The notes under the pieces are model-generated. The model ran no database searches. It was not told the origin of the DNA and worked only from the letters and a program-made list of their open reading frames with translations. A DNA stretch of 64,000 nt. Source: Aaosphaeria pasadenensis. Lineage: Eukaryota; Ascomycota; Dothideomycetes; Pleosporales. Every line of letters begins with the position of its first letter. The first letter of the stretch is position 1. Location: NCBI GenBank assembly GCA_022813625.1, contig JAKLMB010000041.1, forward strand, positions 62,001 through 126,000, in the 5' to 3' direction. A program made the translations under genes and the position numbers. Below are positions 11,948-23,092 of this stretch, one piece after another.

Positions 11948-14312
11948 TCATCTCCCTTCATCGGACCTCTCAAGCTCCATGTATGTATTCTGTGACGTAT
12001 CCGCCCAAAACGTTGGCGAAAGTAATGTGGGCTGTTCAGTAGGAAGCACAGCTTCTGCAAATGCCGGAGATGCGGATGCAATTGGTGTTCTTCCTTCAGG
12101 CATGAGGCCGTCGAAGATCATATCCACGTCGAAGGCGAAGGCTGATCTGGGATCCAGTTCAGCATCAACGTTGGATGGATTGAGGGGCGAAAGCGTTTGC
12201 TGGTGTGGAAGTGGATGACTGGAAGGTGATGCGGGGTTGGGGTCCGCTGATGGGTCGAAAGCGTAAGAGGTTTCAAAGGCATGTATCAATTGATTGAACA
12301 TATCTTCGTATCGTTCCACGAGGCTGCCAACGCCTCGGAAAAGGGCCAGAGCTTGGCGGGAGCGGGAGATCATCGATGTGACTTCGGCTTGAGGAATAGC
12401 TATCAGATCAGATCGCAGTTGATGTTCGCGAAAGCAATAGATTAATATTGCACAAGACGTGAAGACATGGTAAAGATTCACCCAATGAATATTCAGTTGT
12501 TTCCGGGAGGCAGCATGGTGGAATAGGTTCACTGAAAGACTAGCGGATCGGGTAAGAGTCGCGATTGAGGCCGAAGAAACGTTCGGAATCAGTACAGAGG
12601 GTTGATGAAGAGCCATGACCATCTGATGATATTGGACATCGTCGAGCACCTGTCATCGTTCAGTATCACCACTGCAGCGAGGAGATTTTACATACATGGC
12701 GCTTGATAGATTCTTCGGAGAAAGGAATGACGGTGGCATTGAATCGGCTTTTCATATACCATTGCTGTACTTGTTGCATGTATCGAGCAATTACTTCGTC
12801 ATGCCGCGACGCTTCTTCGTCCGTCGAAGGCTTGACACTACCATGCAAAGATCCATGTATTTGGCCATACAAGCGCCTGGCCTGCAGGTGATGGACCCAC
12901 AAAGCCTCGCTTGATACGGTCGCATATTTCCCTTCGGGCCACATAGTAGATGGCGGGAGCTAAATTAGATCGCATAAGCGCGGGTATTTCTAATGTGGAG
13001 TTGCAGAAACGTACATCTACGTCAATATCTTCCTCCCTGATCGACACTGGCCGGTTGAGGATAAAGACCGTCAGTCTGTCGAGGCTGTACAAAGCCCAGA
13101 AGAGATCTTTTCGCCTTTGATTCCGGGCAGATACCGTGTTAGAATCTTCATTTGTGACGGGCCAGCCTGGGTAGATTGTTGGGAGGAAAATATCGTCCTT
13201 GCGATGCAGATTGATCGCGATGGCAGTCCGCGTGGCCAGCCCTACAAGCTGCCAAAGATTCGGACCACCAGGTGCATGAATGGCAAGCTCACAAAGAAGG
13301 GTGAGCGCCTCTACACAGGCCTGGTCGGGTTAGGACACTTCCGGGGAAGTCATTGACTTGTACGTTTACTTACTAGATCTTCTCTTGAAGTCACCGAAGC
13401 CAATTCTTTCAATCCGAAAGTTCGACAAGCTATGGCTTGGTCATTTGTGTCAATTTCATCTCCATTAGCTGCGGCTGCCATGCACATCGCGAGATATAGG
13501 GTAGTAAAGCACCTGAATCGACTGCCCGCGCATTCAGGCGCCGTCAATCCTCCGGGGCTGTAGACCAGATGGCAATCTTCTTCAAGCTGTCTCAGCCCAA
13601 CAATCTTGTCTAGGTTACTCGGACCATGTTTTGCAGACTCAAGAAGCGCTCTTATCATAGTGCGCGTGTCCTCCATACTTGGAAGATGGTTGATGTCGCC
13701 TGAGGATTCGGTATGATTCGATGTTTGGCCAGAATCATCATTGCTTTGATTGCCAAATTCTGCCTCCTGCAGGCCAAACTCCACAAAAATGAAATGAAGG
13801 AGCGTTTGGTGCCGTGAGTACCGGGAGAGAATGGGATGGTCGTTGGACGCCAAAAAAGGCAAAGGCAGGGCTATTGCTTGGGACGCCTGCTGCTGTAAAC
13901 TTGTTTCGATATCCCGACTCCTTACAGGGCCATCTCTAGAATTCAGTTCCCGCCGAAGGATAGCCATCTGGTTCTTAAGCTCCCTATTTTCATCTCGAAG
14001 TTCTTCCACATGGCTTTTGAGTGGCGAACATTAGCCGAAGCTTCTATTCGTCCTGATCCACACCAACGTACCGCATGAGCCTCCTATCCCCAGCCTTTAT
14101 GGGCGCTTCACACGAAGCATCTGCTGTAACACATGCTGTGCATCGAGGAAGTCGTCGATCGCACTTTTGTATTGTAATGTCAGATATGGGATGACTACTC
14201 GAATTGGTCCAAGGTCGAGCCGGCACGGTACCTTCTTCTTGTTCACCGAACACCGCTTGCAGGCCTGAGAAGCATGCGGATGCGCCGAATGCAATGACGA
14301 GGTGTCTGACAT
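11948..14312 (-). CDS. Zn2Cys6 transcription factor with fungal_trans domain
   Basis: This is a nuclear regulator. Six exons (14312..14232, 14163..14072, 14013..13374, 13320..13015, 12959..12696, 12649..11948) give 694 residues. An in-frame ATG 30 nt upstream could add ten basic residues. The zinc cluster ACKRCSVNKKKCDRRLPRC plus TACVTADASC fits C-x2-C-x6-C-x6-C-x2-C-x6-C and is assembled across intron 1. A short coiled coil follows (HVEELRDENRELKNQM). The middle-homology segment has the family signature RRKDLFWALYSLDRL and a nearby RPVSIREEDIDVDLP. The last third is Pro/Ser-rich and acidic, suitable for activation. It is divergent from a nucleoside hydrolase gene 466 bp away with three CACGTG boxes between them, so control of that gene is the simplest guess. 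Confidence 0.85.
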
Positions 14313-14778
14313 TGTATCATGGCGACGACGATGTTTGATCATGCACCATAGCGTCTTCGTGAATTTAGGGTGTAGTCGGCCCCACGTGCCTTGATTAGTA
14401 AGCACCGACAGAAACAAGATAATGGATACTCTGATCAGGTTAATCTTTGGGCGAACATATCGAATCATGTACGAGAAGCTTGCGATCGAAATTGTGTTCT
14501 TTTCCATTCTTGATATCTCCATATTTTCCAAAATGTTGAATCTCCGCCCACATACCACGTGGAGGTGCTAACAAGTTTGGTCCATAGCAATCGGACATTA
14601 TACCGCTCGTGTGCGGATATTCGCCCGCAACATCGAATGGTGGCTTTTATATATCCCACGTGGCGGCGTGTGTCGACATCCCTATGTAAAGCCATTCCCG
14701 CTCGAAGCTTCGTCCCATCAGCCTACCAAGACGACGTTGAATCCATATCAATCCTGACGACAGACATCCGGATTAACA
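14313..14778. promoter_or_regulatory. Bidirectional promoter with three CACGTG palindromes
   Basis: The 466-bp interval separates the divergent regulator and nucleoside hydrolase genes. CACGTG occurs at 14383..14388, 14556..14561 and 14657..14662, each flanked by C or G runs (CCCACGTGCC, ACCACGTGGA, CCCACGTGGC). Such sites are bound by bHLH/bZIP-type factors in fungi. A TATATA stretch precedes the third site. A fourth CACGTG at 15968 lies before the permease gene. That all four act together is an inference. Confidence 0.5.
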
Positions 14779-15774
14779 ATGGCCCGTTCCGTGCTCAACG
14801 TCAAGCCAACCCGGATCATTCTGGACACGGATCTGGCCATGGGGGAGGGCGCAAACATCGATGATGGATTCGCCCTCGCTCTGGCTCATGCGGATCCCAA
14901 TCTGCAGCTGGACATGATCACGACAGTCCATGGGAACACCGATGTGGAGAGTGCGACGATTCTGACTGAGTTGCTGGCGACTCAACTTGGGATCAATACC
15001 CATGACACGCCCATCTTCCGTGGTGCGGCAACTCCGCTTATTCGAACCAATCAACAACGGACCCCTTCGAGCCATGTTCTCGCCCTTCGCGATGCTGCTC
15101 GAGCACGAGGGCAACTTGCCTCTGGAGCCTATGCTCCGATTGCTATCATCGAACATATTCTAGCCAATCCAGGCCAGATCACCCTCGTCGCAATCGGTCC
15201 TCTTACCAATGTTGCGATTGCCCTGCTCTTGGAACCGAAGATTGCAGTTGCATTGAAGGAGCTAGTGATGATGGGAGGTTCATTCTTTGGTGCTACGGGT
15301 TTCCGCAACAAACCAGGCGAGACAAATGTGTTCACAGACCCGGAAGCTGCCCAGGCTGTCCTTCGCTCTGGGATACCTCAACGATGGGTGGGCCTGGACT
15401 GCACGTTGAAAACACGTCTGACGCGAAAACAAGCTGCGGAGCTGGAGGCGTCCCATTCGGCGTTTGCATCGTTTGCTGGTAGAGCTGCGAATGCTTATAT
15501 CGATGTTTTGGCGGCTCGTTATCCTGGGCGCCCGGCGCCTGACGCATGCCACATACACGATGCCTTGGCAGTAGCTGTCGTCTCACGTCCAGAGTTCTGT
15601 ACATTCCAGGATATCGCAGCGTCCGTCATTACTGGGGAGGGAGAGGCGCGTGGTGTAATTATTGCGGACAAACTGGAGGGTCTTGAGCCGCCAGAGCCCA
15701 ATTGTAGGGTTGCTATTGATGTTGATACCTGCGCATTCGAGAAACATTTCTTCAGTTTGATAAACACATTGTAA
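14779..15774 (+). CDS. Inosine-uridine-preferring nucleoside hydrolase family enzyme
   Basis: This is an N-ribohydrolase that would split a nucleoside into ribose and free base, calcium-dependent in the known family. The gene is intronless and encodes 331 residues. The usual DTDxGxDD metal site appears as DTDLAMGEGANIDDGFAL. This longer loop version, with insertion before IDDGFAL, is also known from some bacterial members. The catalytic His region is HIHDALAVAVV near residue 262, and IGPLTNVAIAL and VMMGGSF are family signatures. It has no signal peptide, so it is likely cytosolic. With the Zn2Cys6 regulator upstream and a permease downstream it forms a plausible nucleoside-salvage set. The lack of introns and the bacterial-looking active-site loop would fit old horizontal transfer, which only a tree could settle. 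Confidence 0.85.
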   Translation: MARSVLNVKPTRIILDTDLAMGEGANIDDGFALALAHADPNLQLDMITTVHGNTDVESATILTELLATQLGINTHDTPIFRGAATPLIRTNQQRTPSSHVLALRDAARARGQLASGAYAPIAIIEHILANPGQITLVAIGPLTNVAIALLLEPKIAVALKELVMMGGSFFGATGFRNKPGETNVFTDPEAAQAVLRSGIPQRWVGLDCTLKTRLTRKQAAELEASHSAFASFAGRAANAYIDVLAARYPGRPAPDACHIHDALAVAVVSRPEFCTFQDIAASVITGEGEARGVIIADKLEGLEPPEPNCRVAIDVDTCAFEKHFFSLINTL

Positions 15775-16418
15775 ATACTGCATCTTAATGGAGTTCGGCA
15801 TATGGGTGGCTGGCGTAAAGGATCAATGTTTGGATCTCCATGGTACAGCGAATTCCATCAACCCCACTTGGAATATCATAAATTTTTAAAGAGATACCTC
15901 AATGTACTTTTCATCTGCTTTCATCACGAGAGATAGAAGTCCTCAAATCTTCCAGAACAGTGGTTTCCACGTGTGAAGCAGCTAGCGTTACTCTTCACGG
16001 TTAGCCTTCCCGTTGACCCTTAGACTTAATGTTTCTTAGTGGAATCTCGCAATCTTCAAATTTTCCTAATCACGATCGAACGCTGGCCAATCAATGAACG
16101 TGAATGCACCACGGTTTCAAAACAATACGCTGCAATGAATCTCCTTGAAATCCATCGAGCCATGCTCGTGTTAAGAGCGTAACCGAGCCCGTGGAAGCAA
16201 AAACGATAATGGTTCGCAGCTACACTTGTCGGAGAAATCCCCGGTAGCCGCCTGTCGGGCATTTTCCCGCTGTCGAGGGCCGCAAACACGTTCATGTACA
16301 TTGCTCATGCGAGCACTCTCTACATATATGAAGCTCAAACATGATCAATACTACGACACAGCAAGCTCGACAATCACCCTGAACATCTCAGCTTCGCCAT
16401 AGTCGAACAGCCACAAAC
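15775..16418. other. Intergenic promoter region of the permease gene
   Basis: The interval holds the hydrolase 3' end and the permease promoter. It contains one CACGTG (15968..15973) and a pyrimidine-rich leader just before the ATG. No gene is seen. Confidence 0.4.
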
Positions 16419-18162
16419 ATGGTCCATTCAACCGAGAAGGAGACACACGTCACCGAAATGCCCCAGAACTCTTCCCGCGACGACCTCGAGTCGCCTAAAG
16501 AGGCAGGCTTCATTGAAGACTCTGAGGTCAAGGGATATGTTGACCCCGGTCTTCAGCTCGAAGAGGCTGAGAACAAACGCCTACTGAGGAAGATCCATTG
16601 GCAGTATGTTGCAAATTTCATAGAATCTACAGCAACCATTTACTAACAATCGCTAGTCTTCTTCCCGTTATGTGCATTGCCTACATTGCACAGTCACTCG
16701 ACAAAGGAACTCTTGGCACATCATCCATTATGGGGTGGCAGAAGGACGTCGGCGCAAAGGGCCAGGATTATGCTCTGACGTCCACTTTCCTTTGGGCGGG
16801 TGTCATTGTCGGCGAGCCGATCATCAACCAACTTAACCGACGCTTCCCCATCGCAAAGGTTCTTGGATTCTCTATGTGCATGTGGACTGCCGTAAGTTAC
16901 GATTATGTCCGATTGTCATCCCTATCTCTAATTCTCATCTAGCTCGTCTTCGCTCTTGGTTTCACCAAGAATGTCTCTGGAGTCTGGGCCATTCGTTTCT
17001 TCCTCGGTATGTTCGAGGCTGCTTTCGCACCTTGCCTGCTGGCCATCACTGTTCAGTGGTACCACAAGAAGGAGCAAGCCATGGTCACCACCGTCTGGCA
17101 AGCCGCATATGCCTTGGCCAGTGGATTTTCTTCCTTGATGGGATATGCGTTCATCAATGTCAAGAGCTCACCCGGAAATCTTCACGGATGGCAATGGCTC
17201 CATATCCTCGTTGGTATCCTCTCCGCTAGCTCTGCTGGTAAGTCATCTCTATGCTCCACATATGCACCTTCAAACTAAGGCCGAATTAGCCATCATCCTG
17301 ATCTTCCTGCCCGACTCTCCTACCAAGGTCAAGTGGGCTACCGAGGAAGAGAAAGTCAAATTCGTCGAGCGTGTCCGCGAGAACGACCAGGGAGTCCAGG
17401 CCAAGCGATTCAAGTCAGACCAGGTCAGGGACGCTCTCACCGATCCTCTGTCCTGGCTCCTCGTCCTTATGATCCTCCTCCAAACCCTCGTCAACGGCGG
17501 TATCTACACCTTCAATGCCATCCTCATCAACAAAGCCTTCGGTTTCGACGCTGCCACCGCTCAGCTCCTCGGCATCCCCCTCAACGCATTCACCGTCATG
17601 CTCTACTTCCTCATCGGCTGGGCCGTCACCAAGACCCGCCAGACAATCTACTGCATCATCGCCGCCCTCTTCGTCAACTTGATCGGCACGATCGTCCTCA
17701 TCACTGTCGCGCCCACGCCAACCACCCGCGGAGGTCTCCTCGTCGCATTCTACCTCATGCAGTGCATCCAGGCCATCAATCCCTCCTGCTACTCCCTCCT
17801 ATCCCTCAACGTCGCAGGCCAGACCAAGAAATCCATCGTCTACGCTCTCTTCTGTAAGTCTCCGCCCTTCCTCTTCCCCTCACCACTCTGCTAACAAACT
17901 ATCTCTAGTCGTCGCATGGGCCGGAGGCAACGCAACCGGTCCCCAGCTCTTCCAAGCGAAATGGGCGCCCCGCTACTTCAACACGCTGTACATTCACATC
18001 GGACTCTACATCGCGATGACGATCACCCTTCTCGTAATGCGCCTCGTCATCGTCCGGAGGAACGCCGAGCGCGACGCGCAGCTTGTTGGAGAGAATGTGC
18101 ATGCTCGTGCTTTTGAGGACAAGACTGATAGGCAGAACCCCGAGTTTAGGTATTCGTACTAG
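16419..18162 (+). CDS. MFS transporter, allantoate permease (DAL5/TNA1-like) family
   Basis: This is a plasma-membrane anion:cation symporter-type carrier. Members take up allantoate, nicotinate, ureidosuccinate and similar anions. Five exons (16419..16603, 16657..16891, 16943..17237, 17290..17853, 17909..18162) give 510 residues. The cytosolic N-terminus is acidic. Membrane segments follow from LLPVMCIAYIAQSLDKGTLG onward. GFTKNVSGVWAIRFFLGMFEA matches the fifth-helix region of this family, and the central loop has IFLPDSPTKVKW, a near-invariant family motif. The tail is short and charged. The neighbouring nucleoside hydrolase suggests a breakdown product or related nitrogen source as substrate. 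That is inference from position only. Confidence 0.87.
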
Positions 18163-19430
18163 AAGGTGTACGGAGACAGAACGGAGTTTGAATACTGGAG
18201 TGGATGTAGACTGGATATGTCTATAGGGATGTGGTTTGTCTGCTTCATCTAGGGTGGTCTGCCTGTCCTTCGTGTTGTAAAAAGAGTTTGTTCGCTCAGA
18301 GTAAAAGTACTTAATCTGTAATACACATCATTTTCCAATTCAAATCACAATATAGTTAGTTCCCAGGTTTTGTCAGCATTGGACGACAGTCAGGGTACCG
18401 CATGTGGTTCCGGGAGCGCACGTGTGGACGGCCCGCAAGATCGGACGCCAGAGTACGGTTCCGCCAAACTGGAATTGCCTTCTCTGGCACGAAGTAAAAG
18501 GCACTGCCGCTGGCGGAACGCCCGCTCGATGTTACCGACGTCCCTCGTACCGTTCATGTACAGCGAAGCTTTGCGCAAGCAGTGAGTGTCCCTTAGAGAC
18601 GGCGGCCACTGCTCTGGCCCCGTCTCGATCGCTGTGTAGCCTAGAGGTATCCACTAGCTCAGAAAGTGGAGATCAGCCACAATATTCCTCTTGGCGACTG
18701 TCGATCGCAACAGAGCCTAGACTGCCTACTGGGGCTGAAGTTGAATTGACTCTCTGCGGAGATCTTGAAATATGGAGTGTGTAAGGCTTTTGCTGGTCAT
18801 GCCAGCCTCTGCGACAGCAGGGTGTACAATTGCCAAGCGCTACAATTGCCCCTTGTTTTTCACGTGATCGTCACTGTACCTACAATTTGAGGCTGAAATT
18901 TAATTAATAATTGAATAGCATGACCTAAACCGACGATGGACCTTTCTTCAAGCTGATGCTCTGGTTCCACGGTTGTCGAGCAATTGTTCGCGGGGTCCAC
19001 CGCATTTTACTTACACAGTCCCCGCTACCTGGTCTCTGGCAGCGCTAGATCTACAGAGCCAGGACATGACAATTACTAGGTTTAGAGACTCCGTAGTATC
19101 CCCAAAATATATGCAAAGACGAGCCTCAGGGTGAGAATTGCCACCGAAGCAGGGCTGGCCAGACCAGCTAGGACAATTGTGGCGCTCTTGAGCGAATGCC
19201 CAGATTTAGGCGCATTTTGCCAATCGCCAGTAGCGCCCCCCAGGCGGCGCAGTGGTCTTTCGCTTCGGCGCTGCCTCCTGGGAATGGTCTCGATCCCATC
19301 GTCATAAAGCTTTGCTGGCCAGCCGCAAGCATGGCGGATGCCAGGAGATATTATCCTTCTCCCTACCTCATGAGCTTGTCCCGCGTAAAACCTCAGATTC
19401 ATCGGTCCCCGCGAACCCGTCAACCAGGAC
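18163..19430. other. Intergenic, includes a partial copy of a dispersed repeat
   Basis: No gene is supported in these 1.27 kb, although several open frames of low quality exist. The stretch around 18287-18352 resembles 46571-46640, which leads into the repeat beyond the right end of the isocyanide gene set. A TCACGTGA palindrome is near 18862. Confidence 0.45.
18287..18352 (+). repeat. Partial copy of the dispersed repeat seen at 27.7 and 46.7 kb
   Basis: By eye this segment aligns with 46571-46640. Both share GTTCGCTCAGAG, then AATCTGTAAT against AATCTACAAT, then ACATC followed by ATTTTC. The match then fades. The identity is moderate, so this would be an old, mutated copy. A dot-plot would settle it. 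Confidence 0.4.
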
Positions 19431-21554
19431 ATGTACTCTAGAGTTCAGCTCGGCGAGCCGGAGTCCCCAACCGCAACTCAACCAAAACCTAATGACCAGT
19501 TCGACGTTCAAACACCGCTGAAGACATCTTTCTGGCGTCAATGGTCCGCTCTTTTCATCACAGTACTGGGCTTCGTCGTAGCTTGTGGGCTTGGAATCGG
19601 GCATCATTTCTTCTACTCATCACTCAATCGAACGGCAGCCGGCGAGATTGACAGACAACAATGGGCGCTGCGGTATGCCATAGTTATGCGCTTCATCTCC
19701 TGAAGGGGAACTAATGATGATCTCAGAATCGGAACGTTTTTTGCTGTTGCTTTTGGTACCATCGTCCGCTTAACTATCGGAACAGCATACCTTCAGTATG
19801 TCTGGCGCAAGCTGAAGCACACCAGCATTGAGCTGGGAGGCATAAATAATGCTTTTGATGTGTTATCCAATATTTTTTCCTTTGCGAGCTTGAAGTTTTG
19901 GCAGAAACTACCTTTAGCCGCGCTCGTGGGCGCAGCATTCTGGCATGTATTCCTAACGCAGGCTGGCCAAGCAAAGGCTGACAAGCTACGGACAGGTCTA
20001 GTCACATCGTCACGCTGTTTCCACCCGCGACGTTGTCTACCGTGGAAGCTCGACTTCCTGGCTTGACGAAGGTCCCTGTACCTTCAGTGATGTACATTGA
20101 CCGATCCGTTGCATTCGGAGACGAGCCTCGGTTTGGTCCTATGTCCTCCTTATCGGTCCCTGGTGTGGCTTCTCCGACACGACCAGACGCAAGTAAAATT
20201 AGCACGTATGTTGAACGTAACAACGTATCCTCAAGAGCCCTGGAAACGTTGTACGAGGATGCGAGGAGGACAAAAGATGCAATTGCTCCTGTTGCACTTG
20301 AAGACCCCCTTGACTACGAATACAGTTCTCTCATGCAACTCCCTTGGATATCCTGCGAGGCCGTCGAATCCAGCACCGTGACACCCTTTCTTCCTCAGAT
20401 TGCGGACGCGTTAGACATCGTTCTTACAAGAAAGGTTCTGGACCAACCCCAAAACCGCTCACAACTGATGGAGGTGCTGAACGTAACTGTGGATGAGAAC
20501 TTCCGCTTCACATATCAACAACGCTTCTCGTCTTCCACGGATGAGATCATCAACACTTCCAGGCCTTTGGCTGGCCGGCTGGACTACCTCGCATGGGCTG
20601 GAGCCGTGGACTTGAGGGGCTCCGCACAAAACATGTCAGACATGTTTTTGCACTCTTGGCCTTTGAATTCATCAGTCGGCGACCTGAATGCCATGCTGGA
20701 CGGAAGCCTGACTATCCTGTGGCGCCCAGATGAAAATTCGGATGTCAACGTGACTAAATGTCAGATGCACAACGCGACGGTCGAAGTCAACGTCCAGGTC
20801 TCGAGAGGCGACCCAACCCTGTACTACAGCCACATGGTCGAATTAGGCCCAGCGCTCTCCGGCGACAAAGCACTGTGGACGGCCAACGATGGAGATCCGT
20901 CTTGGGCATCGCTTGCTCTCAATGCCTGGATGAACCCACTATATCGTCATATCCAGGGGACATCTTTCTACACCCGCCAAGCGGGGTCATACGGTACATA
21001 CGAACGCGACCTCGTTCGAATCGATGATATTGAGACCCTAGCCCACGACTACGCACTGAGCCTCATGAGCGGCGCGGAGCAAGGCCTATGGTAAGCTTTG
21101 CGGGGTCCCACCTAGTGACGAGGTCAACACTAATCCCGCCTACAGGTACCCAAGCTACGTACAATCCAACTTCAGCGGGAGCCGCATCATCTACCACTAC
21201 GAGCCAGTGAACCTCATCACAGCCTACGCCTCTATGCTGGTAGCTACCGCCGTCGTCGTGGTGCTTGGCATGTTGTCCTTCATTCGGAACGGCTCTGTGA
21301 GCTACGATAATAAGTTTACCACCATTGCTGCATCGATGCAGAACCCAGAGGTGTGTATGGCCCTTCCCCATCACTTGATGATTGATAGTTGGATTTAGCT
21401 GACGCTTGAGAATCAGATGGCCGATGTGCTGCGGTTTTTGCCAGTGGGCTCGGCGAAATATAACCCTCTTGCGGAGAAGGTAATAGTCAGGCTGGAGATG
21501 GATGATGCTAATGATGGAGTGCCGGCGCAGGGATACAAATTTATTCGGGGTTAG
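19431..21554 (+). CDS. Multi-pass fungal membrane protein of unknown function
   Basis: This protein resembles a large family of fungal hypothetical membrane proteins. Exons 19431..19672, 19727..19942, 19996..21090, 21146..21350 and 21417..21554 give 631 residues. Three membrane segments lie in the first 200 residues (LFITVLGFVVACGLGIGHHF, TFFAVAFGTIVRLTIGTAYL, KLPLAALVGAAFW). A long outside loop with many N-glycosylation sites follows (NVSS, NVTV, NTSR, NMSD, NVTK). One more segment is near the end (MLVATAVVVVLGMLSF). The second intron fits only as a GC-AG intron (TG|GCATGT...GGACAG|G), which rebuilds AAFW-SSHIVTLFPPATLS. No GT donor keeps frame. If that is wrong, the gene carries a frameshift. 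No function can be assigned. Confidence 0.65.
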
Positions 21555-21767
21555 CACCGGGAACCTATCACATGTTTACGAAATGCATCTTGCGGTACGA
21601 GAAGGGGGCATTCGGTGTCCAATTTTCAGAAGTAGACATCAGATAATTTAGCATAATTTAAGATATCGAAATTTGACCAAAAACTTGCTTTTCAACATCG
21701 TTGTTACTCAGCTATGTGACCATCCAGGAATTGTGCAAGCATATGCATAACGAGCGTGTAGGTAAAA

Positions 21768-22718
21768 TTACTTTTTGGAGATACCAAGAGCAGCGAAAGC
21801 GACGTCTTCACTGATACGGCCGGTGAGTTGCACAGCCTGGCCCTTTGTAATCAGTCTCTCTATCGTAACTGACATCGCTTGGAAATCCTGCTCGTCTGCT
21901 ACGCCAATCTGTCCAAAGAGTTGCCTGGCGTCTTCCATTGCTTCTGCATACTTGATAGTGGTGCCTGCTAGTACCGATAGTTCTGCTTGAGCAAGCGTGC
22001 AGGCACTCAAACAGTTACTTAGAGCAGCCATCTGTGATTCTAACGCCTTTACAGTTTGACCAATAACTTCCCCAGTGCCCCCATCTTGTGCATCTTCGTC
22101 TTGAATTCTAGCCGCCGTTGTTGCACCTATGACCAGTCCTTGCAACTGACCCTGCATGGTAGCCATGAACTTGTCAAGATCTTCTTGTGTCTTTCTGAAT
22201 TGACCTGTGCTCTCGGATGTTGCTTTACTTCGTAGCATTAGAGAGCAGCCGTGAAACCTGGTAAGCACTTAGACGTACAGAGATGCTAGACTTAGGACCA
22301 CATTGAGCGTTCCTTTGTAAGTGGCCAGTCGATAGCGGATTCCCATAATTCTCTTCTCTTTAAACCAGAGCATGGCCTTATCCCTCTTACTAAAATGACC
22401 GCTGCCAGAGTGGGACCTAATCTTATTCAATTCTGCCAACAAATCTGTACAAGCATTTCCACAGCCTGTGATAGCCGGTTTGGCTCCTTCCAAACATTGG
22501 CGTATGCTAGGTGAGAAATCGTCATCCGTCGTAGCTTGTAGGTTCGTCTTGATGGAATGAAGGACGGTAGTGATGGCCTCAACATCGAGTTTAAGATCGG
22601 CAAATGTAGTTTCAGCTCCTCGATAGCTATGAATAGCGTCGTATAAAACTCCGGAACCTTTAATTGCGAAATCAACGATTGCAATGACGCCTGCAGTAAT
22701 ACTTAGTGGGTCTGGCAT
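21768..22718 (-). CDS. Fungal STAND N-terminal (PigL_N/HeLo-like) domain protein
   Basis: Exons 22718..22279 and 22227..21768 (51-nt intron with a CTAATG branch site) give 299 residues. The start MPDPLSITAGVIAIVDFAIK is the typical hydrophobic first helix of the fungal N-terminal domain found on STAND/NLR proteins. That domain is often grouped with HeLo-like cell-death domains. The rest is predicted helical, with a coiled-coil-like stretch (TGQFRKTQEDLDKFMATMQ) and a tail ending GRISEDVAFAALGISKK. There is no NTPase, so it is a stand-alone domain protein. It is divergent from a NACHT-HET gene with 374 bp between the starts. An effector or regulator partnered with that receptor is a reasonable inference, not shown by sequence. 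Confidence 0.65.
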
Positions 22719-23092
22719 GTTCGCTCTGACGGCGTCAGAGTAGCCTTGAATAAAGCATAAAATGACAGCTGTTATATTTGACTAGCGAAAATAGTAAACA
22801 TTTGTATGTTGGCATGGAAATTGGCTTAAACTTCAGCAAAGCTCTTCAGACTGAGTCTTACCCCGCTTGGAGGGGTCATCAGCGGCGCATAGAGAGGTTT
22901 TCTTACTGGTTCATGTATGCAAGGCTGAGACACCCGATAGGCGATTGAACCTCGACCACATCCCATATGTAGCCTGACCACCGATCTGAATGGTTTTACA
23001 CATCTTTCAGTACTAATAGCTAACCCGGGTCGACGAAAGACTGGTACCGCAGCCTTTCTATTCCACAAGGACGGCTTCTTTGATGAACTGCA
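22719..23092. promoter_or_regulatory. Shared promoter region of the STAND-type gene pair
   Basis: This 374-bp interval lies between two divergent start codons. It is AT-leaning near the left gene. No clear operator repeat was seen. Confidence 0.4.
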
